Assembly: GCA_965199975.1 (NCBI GenBank)
Contig: OZ241340.1
Location: 2,542,001 to 2,606,000 of the forward strand
Length of the DNA: 64,000 bases
Direction of reading: 5' to 3'
From: JASLDZ01 sp965199975
GTDB taxonomy: Bacteria; Pseudomonadota; Alphaproteobacteria; Caulobacterales; Caulobacteraceae
The notes under the pieces were generated by a model. The model ran no database searches. It was not told the DNA's origin and saw nothing but the letters and a program-made list of their open reading frames with translations. The position numbers and the translations under genes were made by a program. Positions 56,928 to 64,000 of this stretch are shown here, piece after piece (positions within the stretch are counted from its first letter, which is position 1; each line of letters begins with the position of its first letter).

Positions 56928-58478
56928 ATGGCCACCTTCGAATTCCTGCTCGTGCTGCTCGCCGGGGCCGTCGCGCTGTCCGGCCTGGCGACCCGGCTCG
57001 ACGTGCCCTACCCGACGCTCTTGGCCCTGGCCGGCGCGGCGCTGGCGCTGTCGCCGATCGGCGCGCCGCTGCGGACCGATCCCAACCTCGTGCTGGCGCT
57101 GTTCCTGGCGCCTGTCATCCTCGACGCCGCCTACGACGCCTCGCCGCGCGACCTGAAGGCCAACTGGCTGCCGCTGACGGGCCTCGTGTTCGTCGCCGTG
57201 GGGCTGACCACGCTTGTGGTGGCCGTGACCGCCCGCGCGCTCGTGCCCGACCTGCCGTGGCCGGCGGCGGTGGCGCTGGGGGCCATCGTCTCCCCGCCCG
57301 ACGCGGCCGCCGCCACCGCGGTGCTGCGGCCCCTGAAGCTGCCCCACCGGATGGTCGTCATCCTTGAGGGCGAATCACTGCTGAACGACGCCTCGGCGCT
57401 CCTCATCTACAAGCTGGCGGTGGCCGCGGTGGCGGTGAACGGCTCGGTGCTGACGCAGGCGGCGCAGCCGGCGTTCCTGCTGTCGGTGGTGGGCAGCGTC
57501 GTCGTCGGGCCGGTGCTCGCCAAGCTGACGAGCTTTCTGGTGGGGATGATCCCGGACGCGCCGTCGAGCATCGTCATCCAGTTCGTGACCACCTTCGGCG
57601 TGTGGATCCTGGCCGAGCGGCTAGGGCTCTCGCCGGTGCTGACGGTGGTGTTCTACGCCATGACCGTGGCGCGCAGCTCGCCCGCGCGGCAGTCGGCCCG
57701 CATGCGCGTGCCCTCCTATGCGGTGTGGGAGACGGCCGTTCTGGTGCTGAACGCGCTGGGCTTCGTGATCATCGGGCTGCAGCTGCGACCGATCCTGGCG
57801 CAGATGCCCACCGACAGGCTGGAGGAATACGCCCTCTTCGCCGGCGCGATCCTGGCCGCCTGCATCGGCACGCGCATGGGCTGGATCACCGCCTACAGCG
57901 CAGCCATCGGCTTGAAGAACCGCATCTGGGGCGCGAACCTTCCCGCCGGTTCGAAGGCGCCGACGGCCAAGGGCGCGCTCGTCATCGGCTGGGCGGGCAT
58001 GCGCGGACTGGTGACGCTGGCCACGGCGCTCGCCCTGCCTCCGGCCTTCCCGCACCGCGACCTGCTGCTGTTCACGGCCTTCTGCGTGGCGCTCGGCACG
58101 CTCGTGATCCAGGGGCTGACGCTGCGCCCGCTCCTCCTCCTGTTGCACATGCCGCAGGACACCGTCGTCGACGGCGAGGTGCGGCTGGCGCGCGTGGAGG
58201 CGGCCAAGGCGGGGCTCACCTCCGTCGCCGACGCCACCGGCTCCGAAGCCGACGAGCTCCGCCGTGAACTCGCCGCCCGATGCGAGGCCGCCGCCGAGGC
58301 GCAGGACGGTGAGGGCCGCGCCGACCTGCCCGGCCAGGCGCTGCGCCGCACCTCGCTCAGGGCCGCGCGCACCCGCCTCCTCCTCCTGCGCAAGGAGGGC
58401 GACATCGGCGACGACGCCTTCCACCGGGTCGAGCAGGAGCTGGATTTCGCCGATCTGGCGGTGCGCCAGGAGGACTAG
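56928..58478 (+). CDS. CPA1 family Na+/H+ antiporter
   Basis: A 516-residue cation/proton antiporter with about 12 membrane segments (residues 1-410) and a soluble C-terminal tail of about 100 residues. Family motifs are IVSPPDAAAATAVLR, containing an ion-site Asp, and VVILEGESLLNDASALLIY. The later GWAGMRGLVTLATALALP is also typical. It should exchange Na+ or K+ for H+. It is divergent from carB with 162 bases between and convergent with psiE, whose stop overlaps its own. Confidence 0.93.
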   Translation: MATFEFLLVLLAGAVALSGLATRLDVPYPTLLALAGAALALSPIGAPLRTDPNLVLALFLAPVILDAAYDASPRDLKANWLPLTGLVFVAVGLTTLVVAVTARALVPDLPWPAAVALGAIVSPPDAAAATAVLRPLKLPHRMVVILEGESLLNDASALLIYKLAVAAVAVNGSVLTQAAQPAFLLSVVGSVVVGPVLAKLTSFLVGMIPDAPSSIVIQFVTTFGVWILAERLGLSPVLTVVFYAMTVARSSPARQSARMRVPSYAVWETAVLVLNALGFVIIGLQLRPILAQMPTDRLEEYALFAGAILAACIGTRMGWITAYSAAIGLKNRIWGANLPAGSKAPTAKGALVIGWAGMRGLVTLATALALPPAFPHRDLLLFTAFCVALGTLVIQGLTLRPLLLLLHMPQDTVVDGEVRLARVEAAKAGLTSVADATGSEADELRRELAARCEAAAEAQDGEGRADLPGQALRRTSLRAARTRLLLLRKEGDIGDDAFHRVEQELDFADLAVRQED

Positions 58479-58984
58479 GCGCCCTGGGCGTCGGCCCGGC
58501 GGCTGTGGCGCGCCACGAAGATCGAGCCGACCAGCACGGTGGTGAGCCCCGCCAGCACGCCCAGTTCGATCATGTTGTGCCCGAAGTTCTCGGCGACGGT
58601 CTGAGGGCTCGTCCCGGCGTCCGAGGTCATCAGCGTAACGAGCAGGATGCGCCGCACCGTGGCGATCAGGCCCACGATCAGGAAGGGCTCGGCCTGAAGC
58701 TCGTGCGCCTCGATCGACTGGCGCACCGTGTGCAGGATCTCCACCAGCATCAGCACCAGCAGCAGGTGGTCGACCACGGTGACGATCACCCGCGCGTCGA
58801 TCCCGTCGTGCAGGATGCCGTTGCCCAGGCGCAGGCCGACCTCGACGAGGGCGATCAGGGCGGCGAGCACGAGAAAGGCGGCGATGACGATGGAGAGCCA
58901 TCGCTCGGCGATGATCACAAGGTGGGGCGCATGCTCCGCCAGCTGTTCGGCGTGCCGTTCGACCGCAGGCGTCTGCTCGTCCAC
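58475..58984 (-). CDS. PsiE-like membrane protein
   Basis: A 169-residue membrane protein of the phosphate-starvation-inducible PsiE family. Four membrane segments are visible: about residues 30-50, 67-85, 100-118 and 140-160. The family-like EPFLIVGLIATVRRILLV is at about 98-115. Function is unknown. GTG 58984 is the start. The phoH-type gene lies just upstream on the same strand, which is notable because both families were first linked to phosphate starvation in E. coli; regulation here is not shown. Confidence 0.85.
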   Translation of the reverse strand: MDEQTPAVERHAEQLAEHAPHLVIIAERWLSIVIAAFLVLAALIALVEVGLRLGNGILHDGIDARVIVTVVDHLLLVLMLVEILHTVRQSIEAHELQAEPFLIVGLIATVRRILLVTLMTSDAGTSPQTVAENFGHNMIELGVLAGLTTVLVGSIFVARHSRRADAQGA

Positions 58985-59063
58985 CGCGTGCCCTCCGCGT
59001 GCGTGACGACGGGAGCGTAGACGCGGGCGAAGCCGCCGCCAAGCTCCCGCCGCCGTACGCCGC

Positions 59064-59825
59064 TCAGAGCACGCCCAGCATGTCGGCCACCAGCGGGTGG
59101 CGCACGATGTCGGGGTCGGCCAGGCGCACGACGCCGATGTGCGGCAGCGCCTCCAGCCGCTCGGCCACGTCCGACAGGCCGGAAAGGCCGGGCAGGAGGT
59201 CGGACTGGTTGGGGTCGCCGGTGATCACCATGGTCGAGCTCCAGCCCAGGCGCGTCAGCAGCATCTTGAGCTGGCCGTAGGTGCAGTTCTGCGCCTCGTC
59301 GATCACCACGAAGGCGTTGTTGAGGGTGCGCCCGCGCATGAAGCCCACCGGGGCGATCTCGATCAACCCCTCGGCCATCAGCGCCCGCACCCGCTTCATG
59401 GACAGCCGGTCGGAGAGCGCGTCGTAGAGCGGGCGCAGGTAGGGAGCGAGCTTGTTCTCCACGTCGCCGGGGAGGAAGCCCAGGGTCTCGCCCGCGTCCA
59501 CCGCAGGGCGGGAGAGCACGATGCGGCCCACCTTGCCCGCCTCCAGCGCCTCCACGGCCTTGGCGATGGCCAGGTAGGTCTTGCCGGTGCCGGCGGGACC
59601 CAACGCCAACACCAGGCTGTGCTTGTCCACCGCATCGATCAGCCGCGTCTGGCCTTCGGACTTGGCCTTGATGGTCTTGAGGTAGCCCTGCTCGCGCGCC
59701 GGCTCGTAGCCTGCGGTGGGAGACCAGCCGCGCTCCACCGGCAGGCGGCGGATCTTGGGATCGGCGAACTCGCCCTGCTCGAACTCGCCTTCGCGCACGA
59801 AACGCTTCAGGGCACGCTTGGTCAT
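59064..59825 (-). CDS. PhoH family ATPase
   Basis: A 253-residue PhoH-type protein. Walker A is GPAGTGKTYLA (about residues 77-87) and Walker B is VVIDEAQN. SRPAVDAGETLGFLPGD and ITGDPNQSDL are conserved across PhoH proteins. It lacks the extra N-terminal domain of PhoL/YbeZ and has a short basic leader. It may act as an RNA-associated ATPase. ATG 59825 is chosen; the frame is open upstream to 60035 but there it encodes a terminator hairpin and Pro/Arg-rich text. Confidence 0.9.
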   Translation of the reverse strand: MTKRALKRFVREGEFEQGEFADPKIRRLPVERGWSPTAGYEPAREQGYLKTIKAKSEGQTRLIDAVDKHSLVLALGPAGTGKTYLAIAKAVEALEAGKVGRIVLSRPAVDAGETLGFLPGDVENKLAPYLRPLYDALSDRLSMKRVRALMAEGLIEIAPVGFMRGRTLNNAFVVIDEAQNCTYGQLKMLLTRLGWSSTMVITGDPNQSDLLPGLSGLSDVAERLEALPHIGVVRLADPDIVRHPLVADMLGVL

Positions 59826-59865
59826 GGACGCCTCCGGAAGGGGGTCGAAGAGACTGCGGGACAAG

Positions 59866-59893
59866 AAAAAAGCGCGCCCGCAAAGGACGCGCT
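59866..59893 (-). terminator. Intrinsic terminator upstream of phoH
   Basis: On the minus strand the sequence is AGCGCGTCC-TTTGC-GGGCGCGCT followed by TTTTT: a 9-pair stem with one G-U, a 5-base loop and a U tract. It stands 41 bases before the phoH start, so it must end a transcript that begins between phoH and the carbonic anhydrase gene. As DNA it is convincing; no annotated gene precedes it. Confidence 0.75.
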
Positions 59894-60114
59894 CAGGGTT
59901 TGGATCGCGGGAGGGCCGAGGACGACCGGAACGCCCGGCGGGGAGCCGGGCGGCGGGCGGGGCGGGCTCAGGAACGCTGGCGCCAAGCCAGGATCTCCGC
60001 GTCCACGTCGCGCGCCGGAAGGGCGGAAGGCCCATCCGAATCGCACTGACAGGGTCGATCTAACGGTGTTTCGGGGTGGTTAAGCCAGCCGTCTTCGCAT
60101 GGTAACGATGCCGC
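59894..60114 (-). other. Candidate small RNA or small-protein transcript
   Basis: This stretch precedes the terminator at 59866-59893. A minus-strand frame ends ALPARDVDAEILAWRQRS at a TGA (59970-59968) and is open for over 45 codons, with protein-like composition, but it has no ATG, GTG or TTG near its 5' end. A second GC hairpin (GCCCGGC-GCCGGGC) lies between that stop and the terminator. Either a small protein with an unusual start or a noncoding RNA could explain the layout. Confidence 0.3.
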
Positions 60115-60654
60115 ATGGCCGGCCCCCTCTTCGCCCTCGGCGACCTAGCTCCTAGCGTGCCGGAAGACGGCGCCTGGTGGGCCGCACCCAGCGCTGCGCT
60201 GATCGGAAACGTGGTGCTGCACAGGAACGCCAGCGTGTGGTGGGGCGCGGTGCTGCGCGGCGACAACGAGCCGATCACCATCGGCGAGGGCTCCAATGTG
60301 CAGGACAACGCGGTGCTGCACACCGACATGGGCTCACCGTTGACGCTCGGGCGCGACGTGACGGTGGGGCACCAGGCCATGCTGCACGGCTGCATGGTGG
60401 GCGACGGGAGCCTGATCGGCATCGGGGCTGTGGTGCTCAACGGCGCAGTCATCGGGCGCGGCTGCCTGATCGGGGCGAAGGCGCTGATTCCCGAGGGCAA
60501 GGTGATTCCCGACGGATCGCTGGTGGTGGGCGCGCCTGGCAAGGTGCTGCGCGATCTGGGCGAAACGGCGCAGGCCGGTTTGCGGGCCGGCGCGGCGCAC
60601 TACGTCGAGAACTGGCGGCGCTATGCGCGCGATCTGCGGAACATCGTGGCGTGA
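60115..60654 (+). CDS. Gamma carbonic anhydrase family protein
   Basis: A 179-residue left-handed beta-helix protein. Hexapeptide-like repeats run through residues 25-140. The three zinc-binding histidines are in AVLHTDMG and TVGHQAMLHGC, the usual pattern for YrdA/CaiE/PaaY proteins. The Gln and acidic residues of the classic archaeal Cam are not obvious, so activity as a carbonic anhydrase is uncertain. ATG 60115 is the start. A membrane protein gene overlaps its stop. Confidence 0.93.
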   Translation: MAGPLFALGDLAPSVPEDGAWWAAPSAALIGNVVLHRNASVWWGAVLRGDNEPITIGEGSNVQDNAVLHTDMGSPLTLGRDVTVGHQAMLHGCMVGDGSLIGIGAVVLNGAVIGRGCLIGAKALIPEGKVIPDGSLVVGAPGKVLRDLGETAQAGLRAGAAHYVENWRRYARDLRNIVA

Positions 60655-61136
60655 CCGGCGCCGGCGACAGTCGCCTCCAGCGCCTCGTCTTCGATCCCTC
60701 CTCCACAGCTTGGGAGAAGGCGTTGCGCAGCGGCTGCATCACCGCCTTCGCGGCCTTCTGGTTCATCCTGACCGCCGGGCCGGCGGCTTTCGGAACGGAC
60801 GGCGGCACGTGGCGGACGCGCCTGCTCGAGACCTACGACGGGGGTTGGGGGTTCATGGCGATGATGGGCGCGCCCAGCATCGTGGTTCTGCTGATCGCCT
60901 GCCGCCTCCGCCGACCTGCGCTCCTGGCCTGCGCGCTCGCCGCCGCCGTGAGCATCGCCGCCTTCGGCGCGCCGCTGATCATCGCGCCCGCCGTGAGAAT
61001 ACGCCAGCTGCACGAGGGCATGGTCGGCGTGGCGATCGCGGCCGGGATAGCGGTCTCCTATCTCGCTCTGGCGTCGCTCCTGATCGTGCTCGGGGCCGTC
61101 GCCGCCTGGAAGGCGATCGTGCACGCCACCCACTGA
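60651..61136 (+). CDS. Hypothetical four-segment membrane protein
   Basis: A 161-residue protein with membrane segments at about residues 27-47, 65-83, 87-110 and 124-152. No family is recognised. An Asp/Thr-rich loop (FGTDGGTWRTRLLETYDGG) separates the first two segments. GTG 60651 overlaps the stop of the carbonic anhydrase gene, which suggests co-translation and a possible functional link. The hydrophobic pattern, absent from other frames, supports it as real. Confidence 0.7.
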   Translation: MTGAGDSRLQRLVFDPSSTAWEKALRSGCITAFAAFWFILTAGPAAFGTDGGTWRTRLLETYDGGWGFMAMMGAPSIVVLLIACRLRRPALLACALAAAVSIAAFGAPLIIAPAVRIRQLHEGMVGVAIAAGIAVSYLALASLLIVLGAVAAWKAIVHATH

Positions 61137-61177
61137 AGAAGAGTGGCTCGAGCACACGCCGTCGGCGACAGGGCGCC

Positions 61178-61795
61178 TCAGCGCGTCCACAGGCCGCGCA
61201 GCGCCCGGTCCGCCTCGCCGCCGAGGTTGAACCAGGCGGAGTCGGCGGCCTCGGCGCGCACCACCATCAGGCTTTCGCCCTCGCCCAGCGCCTGCGACAG
61301 CGCGTTGCGCACCGCAGCCGCATCGCCGCCCGCGCGCAGCAGCCAGACGCCCGGCCGCGCGCGTGCGACGAGGCCCAGCCGTTCGAGCACGACCGCGAAG
61401 CGCACGTCGCGGCCCTCCAGAAGCTCGGCGAAGACCAGGTAGGCGCGGAGGTCCGCCGCCTGCGCGCGGAGCTCCGGCTTTACGGCGGGCTCGAGTATCG
61501 GCGCCGCCGGCTGCGGCGGAGCAGGCTGTTGCGCGACCGGCTGTGGCTGGATCGGTCGCTGCGGCTCGCGCAGGAGCGTCGCCTCGGTTGCGGCCGTGGG
61601 CGCGGGCGCCGCGAACAGCTCCTCCAGCGAGGGATTGCGCCCCGCCGGCCACCAGGGGCCGGAGGCATCGTTGGCCACCGAAGTCTCCGGGGTCAGCCGC
61701 CCCTCGCGCACGAAGCCGGGCAGGCGCTCGGAAAGGTAGGGACCATAGGCGCGGTTGTCGGCGCGCACCCACCACTGGATGGGAGGGCGGCTCAT
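61178..61795 (-). CDS. GYF-like (DUF4339) domain protein
   Basis: A 205-residue cytosolic protein. The N-terminal GYF_2 domain is recognised by QWWVRADNRAYGPYLSERLPGFVREGRLTPET and the following GPWWPAGRNPSLEELF. A Pro/Gln/Ala-rich linker (about 67-105) leads to a C-terminal alpha/beta region with LRAYLVFAELLEGRDVRFAVVLERLGL and an AlaAlaValArg helix. GYF-like domains often bind proline-rich peptides. ATG 61795 overlaps the stop of the CinA-like gene. Confidence 0.82.
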   Translation of the reverse strand: MSRPPIQWWVRADNRAYGPYLSERLPGFVREGRLTPETSVANDASGPWWPAGRNPSLEELFAAPAPTAATEATLLREPQRPIQPQPVAQQPAPPQPAAPILEPAVKPELRAQAADLRAYLVFAELLEGRDVRFAVVLERLGLVARARPGVWLLRAGGDAAAVRNALSQALGEGESLMVVRAEAADSAWFNLGGEADRALRGLWTR

Positions 61796-62565
61796 GCGTC
61801 CACCCGTTGCACGCCAGGCACGCCCACCGTCTCCAGCGCCGCCTCTAGCGCGTGCAGCGCAGCCTCCACCTCGGCCGGGTCGCGGCCGCGGATCACCAGG
61901 TGCGCGCCGTAGCCGCCATCCTCCGTCTGGAAGGGGTAGGAGCCGAGGCTCAGCGCCGGGTGCGCCTTGGCGACCCGCTCCAGCGGCTCGGCCAGCACGC
62001 CTTCCCCCGTGCCTTCGACCCTCAGCGTGCGCGAGAGGGTGACGGCGCCGCCTTGCAGCCGCGGGATCACGTCCTCCAGCATGCCGCGCATGATCGAGGG
62101 CACGCCCGCCAGCACGAACACGTTGCCGATCATGAAGCCCGGCGGCCCGCTCACCGCATTGCGCACCTTCAGCGCGCCTTCGGGAATGCGGGCCATGCGA
62201 CGGCGCGCCGCGTTGGGGGGCTCTCCCATACGGCGGGTGAGTTCGGCGACGATCCCGGCGTCCTCGTTCAACGCCACGCCGAAGGTGGCGGCCACCGCAT
62301 CGGCGGTGATGTCGTCGTGGGTCGGGCCGATGCCGCCGGTGGTGACCACGTAGGTGTAGCGGCTGCGCAGGGCGTTCAGGGCGTCGACGATCTCCGCGTG
62401 CACGTCGGGCACGGTGCGCGTCTCGCGCAGGTCGACGCCGGCGGCCCCGAAGGCGCGGGCGATATCGCGCGTATTGGTGTCCTGCGTGCGGCCTGAGAGG
62501 ATCTCGTCGCCGATCACCAGCACGGCGGCGGTGACGCGGCGCTCCTCCTCCGACGCTTCGGCCAT
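61792..62565 (-). CDS. CinA/MoaB-like molybdopterin-binding domain protein
   Basis: A 257-residue single-domain relative of CinA. The MoCF-binding-like fold shows as AAVLVIGDEILSGRTQDTNT, VVTTGGIGPTHDDIT and a later FVLAGVPSIMRGMLEDV. It lacks the C-terminal amidase domain of full CinA, as in many alphaproteobacterial short forms, whose substrate is not certain. ATG 62565 has AAGGGAAG upstream. A longer start at 62610 would share a CATG with sfsA. Confidence 0.9.
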   Translation of the reverse strand: MAEASEEERRVTAAVLVIGDEILSGRTQDTNTRDIARAFGAAGVDLRETRTVPDVHAEIVDALNALRSRYTYVVTTGGIGPTHDDITADAVAATFGVALNEDAGIVAELTRRMGEPPNAARRRMARIPEGALKVRNAVSGPPGFMIGNVFVLAGVPSIMRGMLEDVIPRLQGGAVTLSRTLRVEGTGEGVLAEPLERVAKAHPALSLGSYPFQTEDGGYGAHLVIRGRDPAEVEAALHALEAALETVGVPGVQRVDA

Positions 62566-62608
62566 GACTTGCGCTTCCCTTGCCGCCAGCGCGTGAGTAG
62601 GCGCGGGC

Positions 62609-63307
62609 ATGCGCTTTCCGCAACCTCTGACGCGCGCGCGCCTGATGCGCCGCTACAAGCGCTTCCTGGCCGAGGTGGTGATCGACGGCGAGGCGGACGA
62701 GACCACCGTGCACGTGCCCAACCCCGGCGCCATGCTGGGGCTGGCCGATCCCGGCCTCGCCGTGTGGCTGTCGCACTCGTCCTCCCCCACCCGCAAGCTG
62801 GCGTGGACGCTTGAGCTGGTGGAGGCCGACGGCGGCCCGGTGGGCGTCAACACCCTCCTTCCCAATCGCCTGACAGCCGAAGCGCTGGCCGCCGACGCGA
62901 TCCCGGAACTCGCCGGCTACGCGCGCCGCCGCCCCGAGGTGCGCTACGGCGAGGCCAGCCGCGTCGACTTCCTGTTGGAGGACGACGCCCGCCCCCGCTG
63001 CTGGCTGGAGGTCAAGAACGTCCATCTGATGCGCCGCCGGGGCCTCGCCGAATTTCCGGATTGCGTGGCCGCCCGCTCGACGCGGCACCTGAGGGAGCTG
63101 GAGGCGATGGCGGCGCTCGGCGATCGCGCCGTCATCCTGTTCGTGGTGCAGCGAAACGACTGCGACGCCTTCACCCCGGCCGCCGACCTCGACCCGGCGT
63201 TCGCCGCGGCGATGGCGCGGGCGCGCGGGCGCGGCGTCGGGGTGCTCGTCTACGCCTGCGAGGTCTCGCCGCACGGCGTGCGCCTGGCGCGACGGTTGCC
63301 GGGCTGA
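62609..63307 (+). CDS. sfsA: Sugar fermentation stimulation protein SfsA
   Basis: A 232-residue SfsA, a nuclease-fold DNA-binding protein family first linked to maltose metabolism in E. coli. Characteristic parts are MRFPQPLTRARLMRRYKRFLAEV, VHVPNPGAMLGL, VGVNTLLPNRL, the SRVDFLLED and WLEVKNVHL segment, with the Asp and Glu-x-Lys of a PD-(D/E)XK site, and FPDCVAARSTRHLREL. Start ATG 62609. It is divergent from the CinA-like gene. Confidence 0.94.
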   Translation: MRFPQPLTRARLMRRYKRFLAEVVIDGEADETTVHVPNPGAMLGLADPGLAVWLSHSSSPTRKLAWTLELVEADGGPVGVNTLLPNRLTAEALAADAIPELAGYARRRPEVRYGEASRVDFLLEDDARPRCWLEVKNVHLMRRRGLAEFPDCVAARSTRHLRELEAMAALGDRAVILFVVQRNDCDAFTPAADLDPAFAAAMARARGRGVGVLVYACEVSPHGVRLARRLPG

Positions 63308-63366
63308 GGTTCCGCAGCGGACCGCCATGCTGTAGGTCAGGCCTCGGCTGGGAGACGGGGCGCGCC

Positions 63367-63963
63367 ATGAACTCAAAGTACGTCGTCGCACTGTCTGCGG
63401 GCTTCGCCGTCGCGGTCGTGACCGGCTTCGGCTTGTCGTTCCTGAGTCTGGCGGCGCACATGACGCCGACGTTCACGCCGCTGCTCTGCGCGACGATGTT
63501 CGGCGGCATCACCACCTACCTGCTGCTTAACCTGGCGGGCAACCGCAAGGTGCGCACGGGCGGAGCCGACGCTGTATCCGACGCGCTGGCGATGCGCCCT
63601 CCGGCCGGAGAGGCGCTGATCTACGTCTACCGCGAGGGGTTCGTCGGCATGGCGGCCGGCATGAACGTCACGCTCGACGGCCGGCCGGTGGCGCAGCTCA
63701 AGTCGCCTCGCTTCACATGTCTGGCGATCGCCCCGGGCGCGCACCTGCTGGCGGCGGGCTTCGGCGGCCTCGCCGGCCCGCAGAACCGGGGCGGTGGCGC
63801 AGACGTCGCGGCCGTGGCGGGCGGCGTGTACGTGTTCCGCTGCTCGATCGCCATGGGCGCGCTGCAGAACAAGGTGAAGGTCGAGCCGGTCGCCGACCTG
63901 GGAATGGCGCGCGCCGCCATGGGCGCCATGAAGATGACGCTGCCGGACGTCGCCACCGCCTGA
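63367..63963 (+). CDS. Membrane-anchored protein with DUF2846-like domain
   Basis: A 198-residue protein with two N-terminal membrane segments (about residues 7-30 and 36-57). After a linker comes a compact beta-rich domain: EALIYVYREGFVGMAAGMNVTLDGRPVAQLK...CLAIAPGAHLLAAG, closely resembling DUF2846 and related lipoprotein-carried domains. The role is unknown. The start ATG 63367 follows sfsA by 59 bases, with AGACGGGG just upstream. The last 37 bases of the window contain nothing recognised. Confidence 0.75.
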   Translation: MNSKYVVALSAGFAVAVVTGFGLSFLSLAAHMTPTFTPLLCATMFGGITTYLLLNLAGNRKVRTGGADAVSDALAMRPPAGEALIYVYREGFVGMAAGMNVTLDGRPVAQLKSPRFTCLAIAPGAHLLAAGFGGLAGPQNRGGGADVAAVAGGVYVFRCSIAMGALQNKVKVEPVADLGMARAAMGAMKMTLPDVATA

Positions 63964-64000
63964 GATCGCGCGCCCGCGCCGACGTCGACCATGGTTCCCG

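Noticed and set aside
59826..60035. An N-terminal extension of PhoH from an ATG at 60035.
   Set aside because: The extension would encode the terminator hairpin and Pro/Arg-rich text, and PhoH homology begins after ATG 59825.

Overview
The window is a chromosomal segment of a GC-rich alphaproteobacterium. The best guess is a Caulobacteraceae-like organism (Caulobacter/Phenylobacterium group). This rests on gene content and order: an overlapping lptF-lptG-lptD-surA-pdxA-rsmA run, a RegA/RegB redox regulator pair beside a SCO/SenC protein, an intracellular polyhydroxyalkanoate depolymerase, PhoH, PsiE, SWIB and ELM1-family genes. It is inference from families, not from a database match. Almost all of the window is dense housekeeping DNA with short gaps, many 4-base ATGA/GTGA start-stop overlaps, and frequent GTG starts.

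Layout. 1-1.4 kb: an AT-richer orphan gene, a small membrane protein and a hydrophobic frame without a start codon. 1.4-6 kb: ettA, a VOC-fold protein, then an overlapping minus-strand group pepA-holC-I78-like lipoprotein. 6.1-14.4 kb: the plus-strand outer-membrane operon; LptF and LptG form the LPS exporter in the inner membrane, LptD is the outer-membrane LPS port, SurA is a periplasmic chaperone for such barrels, and pdxA (vitamin B6) and rsmA (16S rRNA methylation) follow. 14.5-15 kb: a decayed IS630-type transposase. 15-17.8 kb: RegA/RegB and divergent SCO. 17.9-21.9 kb: phaZ, small secreted proteins, a protein with exact 18-residue repeats, argG. 22-22.5 kb: a decayed RelB/ParD-RelE/ParE-type toxin-antitoxin pair. 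22.5-30.8 kb: priA, an EAL phosphodiesterase, a minus-strand overlapping set ending in gpsA and tsaD, divergent hemC-hemD, and tRNA-Thr(CGT).

30.85-31.54 kb is an AT-richer gene-free stretch after the tRNA that ends in a strong plus-strand terminator. 31.5-38 kb: DUF1178, nitrilase-type amidase, glutaredoxin, ComF, a methyltransferase, an HExxH protein, a small cysteine protein, mutT, SWIB, argJ. 38.3-50 kb: secA, DUF4424, an L,D-transpeptidase, an ABC exporter, 3-hydroxybutyryl-CoA dehydrogenase, an SH3-like protein, a 2-hydroxyacid dehydrogenase and an AsmA protein. 50-64 kb: a single-domain response regulator, ELM1, greA, GST, carB, a CPA1 antiporter, PsiE, PhoH, gamma carbonic anhydrase, a GYF-domain protein, a CinA-like protein, sfsA and a membrane-anchored protein.

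No phage, CRISPR array, secretion or defence locus was seen. The most unusual items are the ruined toxin-antitoxin pair, a tsaD that appears to start at ATT, a perfect 38-base palindrome, a PriA lacking three expected zinc-site cysteines, an 18-residue repeat protein, three divergent gene pairs meeting at one CATG, and a minus-strand terminator with no obvious gene in front of it.
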